64,000 bases of DNA, taken from NCBI GenBank assembly GCA_029259115.1, contig JAPDJO010000029.1:60975-124974 (forward strand), read 5' to 3'. The DNA comes from Thermoplasmatota archaeon (GTDB lineage: Archaea; Thermoplasmatota; E2; DHVEG-1; B18-G2). Shown here piece by piece: positions 18,828 through 27,440 of this stretch. Position 1 is the stretch's first letter, and each line of letters begins with the position of its first letter. Position numbers and translations under genes: made by a program. The notes beneath the pieces were generated by a model. That model was given only the letters and a program-made list of their open reading frames with translations. It ran no database searches and had not been told where the DNA came from.

Positions 18828-19958
18828 ATGGTAGAATTAAAGGTACTTTGTGAAGATACAGATGTACCTACCTCTATTTTCGAGATCAGATCAAAAGAGG
18901 GTACAATAACCTCTCCACTACGAGGGATTTCTAAATATCAGAGAGAATATTCCAAGAAATTGAAAGAGGGAAATTATATCATCGAAGTTCATCACTATCT
19001 GTCATCTACGATGATCAAGAGCATTTCTCTTTCATCAACAGCATCGGAGAGGTTCAACAGAAGGATAACGAGTAAGATGATAAAAGGAAAGTTACATTTG
19101 TTTGTTTTTGATCTAACAGAAGGGTATCCAAGTAAGAGAGAAGAACTGGAAAACCTTCTACATGTGTTGAATTTTGAGAGTATAGTAAACGATAATTTAA
19201 TATGTCTACCATTTTCTTCGTCTACTCTCCAATCCTTAGATGAGTATGAAAAGATATACAATATACTAGAGAACAAAGCAGATGATCTTATGGAAATTTT
19301 AAGTACATTTGTTATCAAGCAAAGGAACATTCTGGGCTATGTTCCTATATTCTGTCTTGGAGGAAAATACATAGAAAAATTGATTACTCTTTATGAAAAG
19401 GCGAACATCAATAGTTTTCTTTTTGATCTTGGCGGAAAACATATAGAAAGATTCAGGGGACAAATATCCCAGCTCATTAAGGTGCGTAGGAACTTGATGA
19501 AAGAGTACGGATATACTTTTTTCTATGCATTTAACACATTCAGTGGCAGAGTTAGCAAAAAAATTGATGTTATTCCAGCAAGAGACTTCCTCTCTATCTT
19601 TGTTGGATTTGATGGATTTGGCCCTTCGCACAAGAGATATAAGCTGCCCAAAGAAATTGCTGAATCTCTTATTCTGAAAGAGAAAAGATTTAGATTGTTC
19701 GATGAGGATGAATATGTTTACAGACTCTACAACAAAGAGGAAGTGAGAAAGATAACATCTCATCATGATCCTCAAATCGGCTGCAAGATCTACAATGCCG
19801 CACATCAAACAGCAGAGTTAGATAAGATCAAAGCAAAAATCAAAGAAGAAAATACATATCTGCGAAGTTTAGAAAAAAAAGAAACCGTCTTTCCTATTTT
19901 GTCAAATCTTCTGGATATTAGAAAGGAGAGTCTGTTGAACAAGAAATTATTCATATAA
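18828..19958 (+). CDS. Unrecognised 376-aa protein, possible TIM-barrel fold
   Basis: No family is recognised with confidence. No signal peptide or membrane segment is visible. The middle (about 85-270) alternates hydrophobic strands with helices: KLHLFVFDL, DNLICLPFS, ILGYVPIFCLGG, INSFLFDLGGKHIERF, GYTFFYAFNT, FLSIFVGFDGFGPSHKR. This rhythm and the closing FDGF element recall a TIM barrel such as the tRNA/DNA-guanine transglycosylases, which would be interesting beside a DGQHR protein (DpdA with DpdB). The usual TGT signature segments are not present, so this is only a suggestion. The C-terminal about 60 residues are Lys/Glu-rich and helical. It is the last gene before the right end of the element. 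Confidence 0.6.
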   Translation: MVELKVLCEDTDVPTSIFEIRSKEGTITSPLRGISKYQREYSKKLKEGNYIIEVHHYLSSTMIKSISLSSTASERFNRRITSKMIKGKLHLFVFDLTEGYPSKREELENLLHVLNFESIVNDNLICLPFSSSTLQSLDEYEKIYNILENKADDLMEILSTFVIKQRNILGYVPIFCLGGKYIEKLITLYEKANINSFLFDLGGKHIERFRGQISQLIKVRRNLMKEYGYTFFYAFNTFSGRVSKKIDVIPARDFLSIFVGFDGFGPSHKRYKLPKEIAESLILKEKRFRLFDEDEYVYRLYNKEEVRKITSHHDPQIGCKIYNAAHQTAELDKIKAKIKEENTYLRSLEKKETVFPILSNLLDIRKESLLNKKLFI

Positions 19959-20025
19959 GACACCTCAAACAAAAAAATAAAAAGAGGGTTAATGAGAACA
20001 GACCCAACTGCCCCATCCGCTGAGA

Positions 20026-20181
20026 TCAACAGACTGAAATTTTGAACTCTGTTGCCCTGATTTTCTCCTTGAGAGGTTGATGGACTCCGTCCGGTCCATC
20101 CAACTTATATGGAGAAAAATCAGTCAACAGACCCAAAAATCGCGTTCTGTTGATTTCGCTCTCCATATGAAGATATATAAA
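20026..20181 (-). pseudogene. Integrase 3' end: alternative tail and att-encoded remnant
   Basis: Read on the minus strand, the right repeat keeps an open frame closely matching the integrase C-terminus (ESEINRTRFLGLLTDFSPY versus ESEINKTRFLGLLTRFSPY). It runs past the 14-bp core as VHQPLKEKIRATEFKISVC and stops at 20026. No start or catalytic domain precedes it here. In the excised circle, the complete integrase would join to this tail and be 441 aa. The part from 20101 to 20181 lies beyond the core on the host side, so it looks like a relic of an earlier related element. Confidence 0.75.
20087..20181. repeat. Right attachment repeat (attR) with conserved hairpin
   Basis: Direct copy of 5718-5812. 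The 14-bp core is identical. The outer stem TATATGGAGA (20106-20115) pairs with TCTCCATATG (20160-20169, one T-G pair), and the inner stem TCAACAG (20124-20130) pairs with CTGTTGA (20147-20153). The copy differs from attL at many positions, yet both stems are kept by paired changes. Confidence 0.85.
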
Positions 20182-20194
20182 AATGGAAAGAGGA

Positions 20195-20761
20195 TTACTG
20201 CTTTCCTATTGGAAGGATCTCTTTACCATAGGTTTCGTTTGTAACCTCCGCTATTGCTAGATATATTGCACTAAAGCCGCAGAAGATGCCCTCTATACCT
20301 GCTATCTTTGTTATGATTCCACTCCCTGTTATTTCTCCCAAGGCAAGTAACCAGAACAGGATCGCCAGTGTTAAAAATACAACCTGTAACGCTCTATTCA
20401 TTTTTAGCGTGGAGAAGAACATCATGAATGTAAACAGACCCCACATGAATAGATATGCAGCCATCGCAGCTGCATTCGGTGAATTTACTCCTAAGATATT
20501 CGGCATAACTATCAACCCAACGAGGGATAACCAAAATAGACCATAGGAACAAAATGCAGTTGTACCAAAGGTATTTCCCTTCTTAAACTCCAATATCCCA
20601 GCAAATATCTGAGCCAAACCTCCATAAAATATTCCCATCGCAAGGATCATTGAGCCCAGTTCAAACAATCCTGCATTGTGTAAATTCAAAAGTACGGTAG
20701 TCATTCCGAAGCCCATCAAGCCCAGAGGTGCCGGATTCGCAAATATATCTTTATTTACCAT
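20195..20761 (-). CDS. GPR1/FUN34/YaaH (AceTr) family transporter
   Basis: A 188-aa membrane protein with six predicted helices. It carries the family signature [14 protein letters not shown] at residues 9-22, which lines the acetate/succinate channel in this family (SatP in E. coli, Ato1 in yeast). It probably moves acetate or another small carboxylate, or ammonium, across the cytoplasmic membrane. GAGAGGTGGTGAATT lies before the start. It is the first host gene after the right end of the element, with its 3' end only 13 bp from the repeat, and it appears complete. Confidence 0.9.
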   Translation of the reverse strand: MVNKDIFANPAPLGLMGFGMTTVLLNLHNAGLFELGSMILAMGIFYGGLAQIFAGILEFKKGNTFGTTAFCSYGLFWLSLVGLIVMPNILGVNSPNAAAMAAYLFMWGLFTFMMFFSTLKMNRALQVVFLTLAILFWLLALGEITGSGIITKIAGIEGIFCGFSAIYLAIAEVTNETYGKEILPIGKQ

Positions 20762-20820
20762 AATTCACCACCTCTCTTTAGTGAAAATGAAAAACGGATT
20801 TAAAATAGTGACGAAAAAAT

Positions 20821-21795
20821 TCAGGCTCTACATCTTATTATTACGAATATTAGAACTATTATTAGTACGATAATTACTAAGGCTTCTATGAAAGCTAGAT
20901 CAAATCCGGGAAATATTGATTTTGGTTCTCCCTTGACTCTGAGATTAATATCTAGATCTAGACTCTCTCCTTTTAAATTCTTGTAATCCTTCGCGTAGTA
21001 GGATAACTCCAAAGGTATAGAGTACTTTTCGTCTATCTTTTTGTCATATCTCTTTATTTCTACTTTTAATTTTACTGTTTTAGATTTCCCAGGCCCTATA
21101 TCTATGGATTTAGCCTCACTTAGATCTAAAAGAACAAGATCTGGCAATTCCTCAGTGGTATCTATACTTGCTATGATTTCCATGTTACCATTGTTCGTTA
21201 TCTCGATTGGTATTTCTTTTTCTTCACCAGGAGAAAGTTCTAATCTGAAGAAGTTTTCATTGACCTCAACATCTGGATAAAATCCCGGCTTTATCTTTAT
21301 CTCGCATTTGGCTTCAGATGAATTTATATTTCCATTGTCCAGAGCTTTCGCTCCTATTACTATCTTTCCTTCCTTGTAGCCTGGAGCATCTTTTGATGTC
21401 ACCTTTATTGTTACACCAACCTCCAGTGTAACATTTCCACCAAAGATAGACGTTAAAGGCATCTCAGCAGATAAATTCTCTTTTTCAAGTTGCACATCAC
21501 ACCACTTGGGCTTACTCATAACTTCCAGATTTATTTTCGTGGGAGATGGCGTCAGGAATAGATACCCAGATGGTATTGAAAATCTGCTGTAACTATAGAC
21601 AATGGTTAGATTCGTCTTGACCTCTCTGTTGAGAGATAGGTTCTCAAAATAGCTCTGATCGGGCTTTATAGATATCTCAGATGTTGCTTTGAAGAGTCTC
21701 AATCTTGCCGAAGATTCTTGGGGCACAACAAGGAATGCTAGTATGACTATAGATATGATACCCAAAGATGCGAAAGTTCTTTGAAGCGGGTTCAT
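20821..21795 (-). CDS. Surface-anchored protein with Ig-like/NPCBM-type domain and PGF-CTERM-like anchor
   Basis: A 324-aa extracellular protein. There is an N-terminal signal-like helix (SLGIISIVILAFLVV). The middle has beta-sandwich repeats; residues about 190-285 look like an NPCBM-associated/alpha-galactosidase-type Ig domain (LSPGEEKEIPIEITNNGNMEI). The C-terminus reads SIFPGFDLAFIEA, then a long hydrophobic helix and IRCRA. A Pro-Gly-Phe just before a terminal helix and a basic end is the plan of archaeal PGF-CTERM sorting signals, although the usual second Gly is absent. Several Asn-X-Ser/Thr sequons suggest N-glycosylation. Its function is unknown. Confidence 0.7.
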   Translation of the reverse strand: MNPLQRTFASLGIISIVILAFLVVPQESSARLRLFKATSEISIKPDQSYFENLSLNREVKTNLTIVYSYSRFSIPSGYLFLTPSPTKINLEVMSKPKWCDVQLEKENLSAEMPLTSIFGGNVTLEVGVTIKVTSKDAPGYKEGKIVIGAKALDNGNINSSEAKCEIKIKPGFYPDVEVNENFFRLELSPGEEKEIPIEITNNGNMEIIASIDTTEELPDLVLLDLSEAKSIDIGPGKSKTVKLKVEIKRYDKKIDEKYSIPLELSYYAKDYKNLKGESLDLDINLRVKGEPKSIFPGFDLAFIEALVIIVLIIVLIFVIIRCRA

Positions 21796-21841
21796 GGTTA
21801 TCGATTTAATTATAATCTTAATTATATAAAAATTTTGTCGT

Positions 21842-21937
21842 TCAAATATTGTAAAGGATTGTTACAAATACAGAAAATATGAGGATCATTATCACTATTA
21901 TAACGGCTAACTTGATCAGAATTTCCTTTGATTTCAT
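21842..21937 (-). CDS. 31-aa single-helix membrane peptide coupled to valS
   Basis: A short gene whose ATG (21937-21935) overlaps the valS stop as ATGA. It encodes MKSKEILIKL followed by a hydrophobic helix through about residue 28 and ends YNI. The polar, basic start and single helix suggest an inner-facing N-terminus or a signal anchor. The 4-bp overlap implies translation by ribosomes finishing valS. No homologue is recognised, and only comparison with related genomes can show that it is real. Confidence 0.45.
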   Translation of the reverse strand: MKSKEILIKLAVIIVIMILIFSVFVTILYNI

Positions 21938-24612
21938 TTTTCTTTCACTGGTATAGCTATGATGTTATTATCAACGCTTATGATGTCAACTTTCTTACCT
22001 TGTATAGAGTATGAAAACTCAAACTTCAAATCCTCTTTGGAAATTTCAAATCCTTCTACACTCGTTTTTCCTTCCTTTTCCAGTCTCATATAGATCTCGT
22101 TGGGATCTATCTCTTCTAATAACCTGTAAATCTCCTTTGCTTTTTCTCTATACTTTTTACCTATAGATGCATATACGGGTTTTAGAGACACGACTTTCCT
22201 TTCTATTTTTGCTACATCTGAGGAGATCTCGAGATTCTTGATATTCAATGTAGCTTTGATATCTTCTTCACACGCCTCTAGAATATCTAACCTATTTGAG
22301 AATATTTTCACATTTTCCATAGGAGCATTCAGTGCTATTCCTTTCTCTCCTTTCCACCTCCTCAGAGAAGCTATCACATTCTTTACAAGTTCTCCATCTA
22401 CCTCGGCTTTTTCATCTATCATTATCTCTGTAGGCCAATCAGATATATGTATGCTCTCTTTCCCCTCCTTATCCTTGTAATACCTGTGATATATCTCTTC
22501 GGTTATATGAGGAAAGAAAGGCGCAAACATCTTTGCGATTCCTAAACCTAAGTGATAAAGAGTATAGGTTATGCTATCCTTATACTTACCCTGATATAGG
22601 AGATTTTTCACCATCTCTATATAATGATCGGCTAACTCATGCCACAAGAAATATTCTACTTCCTTCATAGTTTGGGAGAAATTGAAGTTATCCATAAGTT
22701 CGGTGCATCTCCTGACGAGTTTGCTATATTTTGTTAGGATCCATCTGTCCATCAATCTTATCCTCTCTGGCCTATCAGGAATTTTATCTGGTAAGAATTG
22801 AGAGATGAATTTTTCGACATTCCACAACTTTTTAAGTAACCTTGTTCCCCTTACCACATCCTTCTTTCTAAATGGATTGTCTTCACCTAGAGAACAACTC
22901 GCAGCATAGCATCTAAATGCATCCGTGCCAAACTCCTCTATTATTTCTAAGGGATCTATAACATTTCCTAAGCTAGCGTGCATTGGGGTGCCGTCTTCAG
23001 ATAGTATAAAACCCCCCATCATTATGTTCTCAAAAGGTTTCTCACCAGTGAGTAGGGTGCATCTCAATATTGTGTAGAATGCCCATGTCCTTATTATATC
23101 GTGAGCTTGTGGTCTTAGGCTCATTGGATAGAGTTTCTTGAACAGTTTTTCGTCTCTATACCAAAATGTGTTATATAATGGAGATATAGAAGAATCCATC
23201 CAAGTATCAAATACTTCTTCACTTCCTTTGAGTTTGCCACCACATTTGGGGCATTTCTCTACAGGTGGAGGATCTCTAGTTGGATCAACATAGCAGTCTT
23301 CCTTTCTAGCTAAAATGATCTCCCCACAGTTCTGGCATTCCCATATAGGTATAGGAGTTGCAAAGTATCTTTGTCTCGAAATCACCCAATCCCATTCCAG
23401 AGAGTTTACCCATTCCTCCAATCTTTTCTTCATGAATTCAGGATACCATTTTATATCGTTACTAGTCTTAAGTACAAGATCTTTGAATGGTAGTGTCTTC
23501 AAGAACCACTGTTTTGTTAGTATAAATTCAACAGGTGTTTTGCATCTCCAGCATACACCAACATTCTGTTTCAGAGGTTCTTTCTTTATGAGATATCCTT
23601 CTCTTTCCAAATCTTCTATAATCTTCTTTCTCGCCTCTTCTATTTTCAAACCCTTGTACTTTCCACATATCTCTGTCATTCTTCCCTCTTCGTCTATGCA
23701 CATCTCCATTGGTAGCTTATACTTGAAGACCCATTTCAGATCCTCTTTGTCTCCAATAGTACATATCATTACTATACCTGTACCGAAGTTAGGATCTACG
23801 GATTCATCCTCAACGATTTTTACCTCCTTGTCAAAGAATGGTACCTTCAGGATCTGATCTACGAGCCAAGGGGCTCTCTCATCTTTTGGATGAACAGCTA
23901 CGATCTGGCAACTTGGAAGCATCTCTGGTCTCGTTGTTGCAATTTCTACATAGAAGCCTTTCTCATCCCTTCCTATACCATGGTATTTCAATATCTGTTC
24001 GGGTTGGTCATTCTTAAAATAAAACTTTATTGTATTGAGAGATGTCTCTCTCTCGACGTATTGAATTTCTGCATCAGCCATTGCAGTCATACATCTAGGA
24101 CACCAGTTGACAGGAAATTCTCCTCTGTAAATCAATCCTTTTTCATACATCTCTATGAATGATATCTGGGTTAACCTCCTGTAATACTCTGCATCCGTCT
24201 GATAATATATGGTTGGATCCATGCTCTCTCCGAGTTTGATATACTGCTCTATCATCTTCTTTATGTTCTTTTCAGCAAACTCTGAGCAGAGCTTTATGAA
24301 CTTATGCCTATCTATATCTTTTCTAGTTATACCTAGCTTTCTCTCAACCCTCTCCTCTATAGGTATCCCGTTAACATCAAAACAGAGGGGAAAAAAGACA
24401 TTGTATCCCTTCATTCTTTTATATCTGGCAACAAAATCTATGTGAGTATAATGAACCGCATGACCCGCATGTAGAGGACCGGATGCATATCTTGGGGGTA
24501 CGTCTATACTATAAACAGGTTTATCGCTCTCGAAATCAAAATGATATATCTTCATCCTCTGCCATTTTTCTTGCCATTTTCTCTCTATCTGTTTCTGATC
24601 ATAGTCTGTCAT
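21934..24612 (-). CDS. valS: Valyl-tRNA synthetase
   Basis: Class I synthetase of 892 aa that charges tRNA-Val. It has the HIGH-type motif PLHAGHAVHYTHIDF (H48-H51), the large CP1 editing domain (about 190-380, with IATTRPEMLPSCQIVAVHP), WVISRQRYFATPIPIW, and the signature loop near 544 written PMHASLGNVIDP. A helical anticodon-binding domain occupies about 640-760. The loop lacks both lysines of the canonical KMSKS, like the neighbour lysS loop (AMHSSKG). Zinc-like pairs (CPRC, CWRC, CQNC, CPKC) are present. TTTATAAG upstream near 24640 is a likely TATA box. A 31-aa peptide gene overlaps the stop. Confidence 0.95.
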   Translation of the reverse strand: MTDYDQKQIERKWQEKWQRMKIYHFDFESDKPVYSIDVPPRYASGPLHAGHAVHYTHIDFVARYKRMKGYNVFFPLCFDVNGIPIEERVERKLGITRKDIDRHKFIKLCSEFAEKNIKKMIEQYIKLGESMDPTIYYQTDAEYYRRLTQISFIEMYEKGLIYRGEFPVNWCPRCMTAMADAEIQYVERETSLNTIKFYFKNDQPEQILKYHGIGRDEKGFYVEIATTRPEMLPSCQIVAVHPKDERAPWLVDQILKVPFFDKEVKIVEDESVDPNFGTGIVMICTIGDKEDLKWVFKYKLPMEMCIDEEGRMTEICGKYKGLKIEEARKKIIEDLEREGYLIKKEPLKQNVGVCWRCKTPVEFILTKQWFLKTLPFKDLVLKTSNDIKWYPEFMKKRLEEWVNSLEWDWVISRQRYFATPIPIWECQNCGEIILARKEDCYVDPTRDPPPVEKCPKCGGKLKGSEEVFDTWMDSSISPLYNTFWYRDEKLFKKLYPMSLRPQAHDIIRTWAFYTILRCTLLTGEKPFENIMMGGFILSEDGTPMHASLGNVIDPLEIIEEFGTDAFRCYAASCSLGEDNPFRKKDVVRGTRLLKKLWNVEKFISQFLPDKIPDRPERIRLMDRWILTKYSKLVRRCTELMDNFNFSQTMKEVEYFLWHELADHYIEMVKNLLYQGKYKDSITYTLYHLGLGIAKMFAPFFPHITEEIYHRYYKDKEGKESIHISDWPTEIMIDEKAEVDGELVKNVIASLRRWKGEKGIALNAPMENVKIFSNRLDILEACEEDIKATLNIKNLEISSDVAKIERKVVSLKPVYASIGKKYREKAKEIYRLLEEIDPNEIYMRLEKEGKTSVEGFEISKEDLKFEFSYSIQGKKVDIISVDNNIIAIPVKEK

Positions 24613-24677
24613 AACAGGTTCGTTGAAAGTATTATAACTTATAAAGATTGCTTTTTAAAAATAGTGAGAGATAGGAA

Positions 24678-25064
24678 TTATTGAAGGATTGGTTCTTCAG
24701 AATCGACTGGCATTGCTTTGCATATCGGTCTGGGAAATGTTAACCTGCACCAAATTCCACAATTTGTACAGAAGAAAGTTCCATAGCACTGCGTGAATCT
24801 GCATGTTCTACCCATGGTGACCAGCTCTTCATCACTGTTTGGAAAAGCGAGAGAGATTTCTGCAATCACGTCTTTTTTAGAGGATATAAATTTTGTTTCT
24901 ATAGTTGGCAATTTTTCGATTTCACCACTTACTCTTATCTTGTACAGGGGAGTCTCTGTATTTTTTTCTAGCCTGTTGTATACTGCTAACGATAGTGCAG
25001 AAACGGATAGCACAGCCAGCAAAAACCCTATAAGAATGTATCTTCCGAACTTCCTCTTTACCAT
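24678..25064 (-). CDS. Small exported or anchored protein with Cys-rich C-terminus
   Basis: A 128-aa protein, no family recognised. A basic N-terminus and one strong hydrophobic helix (residues 8-28) anchor or export it. After a polar stretch, about 30 residues contain six Cys: CRFTQC, FFCTNCGIWC and PICK. Six cysteines could form disulfides outside the cell or bind a metal. It is transcribed away from tmcA, and their start codons are 78 bp apart. The ATG at 25064 follows a TATA-like TTTATAAT region. Confidence 0.6.
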   Translation of the reverse strand: MVKRKFGRYILIGFLLAVLSVSALSLAVYNRLEKNTETPLYKIRVSGEIEKLPTIETKFISSKKDVIAEISLAFPNSDEELVTMGRTCRFTQCYGTFFCTNCGIWCRLTFPRPICKAMPVDSEEPILQ

Positions 25065-25105
25065 GGTATAGATAATATATTGTCAAGATTATAAATTTTA
25101 CTAAA

Positions 25106-25114
25106 CTTTAAAAG
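25106..25114 (+). promoter_or_regulatory. TATA box of tmcA
   Basis: CTTTAAAAG lies about 33 nt before the tmcA ATG at 25143. No Shine-Dalgarno precedes that start, so the message is probably near-leaderless. Confidence 0.45.
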
Positions 25115-25142
25115 TGGAGTCTGTTTTCTAGACCCTTAAGAG

Positions 25143-27440
25143 ATGGATGCAAAGGGATTGATTAAAGCGCTAAAAGAGGAGGCAGAGAAATATAATGAGA
25201 GGAGGATGGTTGTCCTATCTGGGAGTAGAGATAGAAGTTACAAGATAATAAAATCGTTTTTGAAAAAATTGGAAGGAAAATCTGTGTTAGTGGCCTATCA
25301 GCTGGATCAAGATATAGACATTGAAAAATATCATCTCAAGGACTGTTCAAAGCTACTTGGAACAACGTATGATTTACTTGTGATAGACCTCTATCACTCA
25401 TTCCAACCTTCAGATATAGGAAAACTTTACGGTGTTGTTCGTGGTGGCGGTCTAATTTTTCTTATAGTTCCTCCTCTGGATGAATGGAAGCATATGCTGA
25501 ACAAATACCACTACAGAATCCTCACACCGCCATACACAGAGGATGATGTGAGGAGAAATTTTATTCCATGGTTTGTGAGAAAGCTGGAGGAGCATGAAGG
25601 TATAGCTATAGTGGAAGATGGCATTATCAAGAAGAAAGGGTTTTTCGAGAGTAAAGTAGAAGAAAAGAAAGATTTGAAGTTTCCAAAGGATCACATCTTT
25701 GAAAAAGAGATCTATGAGTATGCATTGACTCAGGATCAGGTAGATTTCATAAGGTTAATGGAAGAATTGATCGAAAAACCAAATCCTGTAACAGCCATAA
25801 TATTAAAATCTCATAGAGGGAGGGGAAAATCCAGCGCGATAGGTATAGCATTGCCAGCGCTAGTAGAAAATTTACTAGAGTTCAAGAGGAGAGTAAGAGT
25901 AATAATCACAGCCCCTGAACTAGAGAATGCCCAAGAAATATTCAGATTCTCTGAGAAAGTATTGAAGGAGAAAGGTTATGAACTAAGGAAGAGGGATAGA
26001 GAAGGATTAATTTTCGATATCTCCTCAGAGAACTTTACCATAGAATATTTCAAACCAGCAGATGCAATAGAAAGATATGCGGATATTATCATCGTAGATG
26101 AAGCCGCATCAATACCTCCAAACCTCCTTTTATCTCTCCTAGACAGGACAAACCGCATAATCTATTCTTCTACAGTTCACGGATACGAAGGAGCAGGAAG
26201 AAGTTTTTCCATAAGATTTTTGCAAAGATTGAAGAAGAAAAATGTTAAAATCCTCGAGTTTGAGATGACTGAACCTATAAGGTATAGTATAAATGACCCA
26301 ATAGAAAGATGGGTATTTGATACACTTTTGCTCGATGCGGAGGCGCCTGACGTAAATGTTGATCGTGTAGATGATTTGGTTTACGAGAAATTAAAGATAG
26401 AAGATCTTCTGGAGAATGAAGATAAATTGAGAGAATATTTTGGAATTCTTATATTGGCACATTATAAAAATAATCCAAATGATTTTGCCATGCTGTGTGA
26501 TGCACCGAATCATATTGCCAGAGCTATGAGCTATAACGGGAAAATTGTTTGTTCTCTGCAGATTGCGTATGAGGGGAATCTTCGAGACGAGGATTGTAAA
26601 AGTGTTTACTATGGAGGCAAAATGATCTTAGGTAATGTTATTCCTCAGTTGATGATAAGACATTATAGAGAGATGAAATATGGCAAGTACAGAGGGATGA
26701 GGGTTGTCAGAATAGCTGTTCATCCCGATAATTTTGATAAGGGTATAGGTAGCAAGGCTTTAGAAAATATTTTAAAAGAAGCTGAAGAAGAGAATCTCGA
26801 TTATGTAGGAGCTAGCTTCGGTGCAACCTCTAAGTTAATAAGGTTCTGGCTCAAAAATGGCTTTTTGCCTATGCACATCTCTACGACCAGGAATGACGTG
26901 AGTGCGGAATTTTCTGTAACAGTAATGAAGCCTCTAAGTAAAGATTTCGAGAAGGAGCTTAAAACATTAAGAAAGAGATTTATGAGAAGATTCATGTACT
27001 GGCTATTCGAACCCTTGAGAGATCTCAACAGCAAGGTTGCTCTGGATATACTCGATTCATATGAAGGTGAAAATATAGATCTCGGATTGGATAAAGAAGA
27101 GATAAATAGGTTATTGGCGTATGCATTCGATGTTGGTCTAACTTACAGAACTGTAAAGGACTGTATATTCAAGATGAGCTACAACTTCTTCCTAAGTAAT
27201 AGAAAAAATGTGTTAAGCAGGAGCGAAAGAATGCTACTTCTGGTAAAAAATATACAATGTAAGAGTTGGGAAAGAACAGCCGAGATTTTAGATACTGATG
27301 AAGAAAGATGTAAGATTATGATGAGAAGGATAGTAGAGAGATTGATATTCGAGTTTTATGGTGATAGGAATGAAGTGCTTGAATTTCAAGAAAAAGTTCA
27401 AAGAATCCTTGCTGAAAGGCAGGAAGACATCGACTCTTAG
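25143..27440 (+). CDS. tmcA: tRNA(Met) cytidine acetyltransferase TmcA
   Basis: Makes N4-acetylcytidine in RNA using acetyl-CoA and ATP. The 765-aa protein has the expected order. First comes an N-terminal DUF1726 domain. A helicase-like module follows, with Walker A SHRGRGKSS (223-231) and Walker B IIIVDEAASIPP. Next is a GNAT acetyltransferase with VRIAVHPDNFDKGIGSKAL, then a C-terminal tRNA-binding domain. The TATA box at 25106 is about 33 nt before the ATG. The last 70 nt overlap the ASCH gene in another frame, so the two are probably co-expressed. Confidence 0.94.
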   Translation: MDAKGLIKALKEEAEKYNERRMVVLSGSRDRSYKIIKSFLKKLEGKSVLVAYQLDQDIDIEKYHLKDCSKLLGTTYDLLVIDLYHSFQPSDIGKLYGVVRGGGLIFLIVPPLDEWKHMLNKYHYRILTPPYTEDDVRRNFIPWFVRKLEEHEGIAIVEDGIIKKKGFFESKVEEKKDLKFPKDHIFEKEIYEYALTQDQVDFIRLMEELIEKPNPVTAIILKSHRGRGKSSAIGIALPALVENLLEFKRRVRVIITAPELENAQEIFRFSEKVLKEKGYELRKRDREGLIFDISSENFTIEYFKPADAIERYADIIIVDEAASIPPNLLLSLLDRTNRIIYSSTVHGYEGAGRSFSIRFLQRLKKKNVKILEFEMTEPIRYSINDPIERWVFDTLLLDAEAPDVNVDRVDDLVYEKLKIEDLLENEDKLREYFGILILAHYKNNPNDFAMLCDAPNHIARAMSYNGKIVCSLQIAYEGNLRDEDCKSVYYGGKMILGNVIPQLMIRHYREMKYGKYRGMRVVRIAVHPDNFDKGIGSKALENILKEAEEENLDYVGASFGATSKLIRFWLKNGFLPMHISTTRNDVSAEFSVTVMKPLSKDFEKELKTLRKRFMRRFMYWLFEPLRDLNSKVALDILDSYEGENIDLGLDKEEINRLLAYAFDVGLTYRTVKDCIFKMSYNFFLSNRKNVLSRSERMLLLVKNIQCKSWERTAEILDTDEERCKIMMRRIVERLIFEFYGDRNEVLEFQEKVQRILAERQEDIDS

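Larger units (their letters stand above)
5718..20100. mobile_element. Integrated element of about 14.4 kb in tRNA-Ala
   Basis: The element is bounded by two direct repeats that begin with the same 14 bp, CCGTCCGGTCCATC (5718-5731 and 20087-20100), the first being the tRNA 3' end. It encodes a tyrosine recombinase next to the tRNA, an AAA+ replication protein, an Orc1/Cdc6 homologue and several small genes, a normal set for an archaeal plasmid or virus-like element. Its cargo is a nuclease-methyltransferase cassette, a toxin-antitoxin-like pair and a secreted nuclease-like lipoprotein. No capsid, portal or terminase gene is recognisable, so an integrated plasmid is the simpler view. The replication genes look richer in G+C than the cargo cassette. 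Confidence 0.9.
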
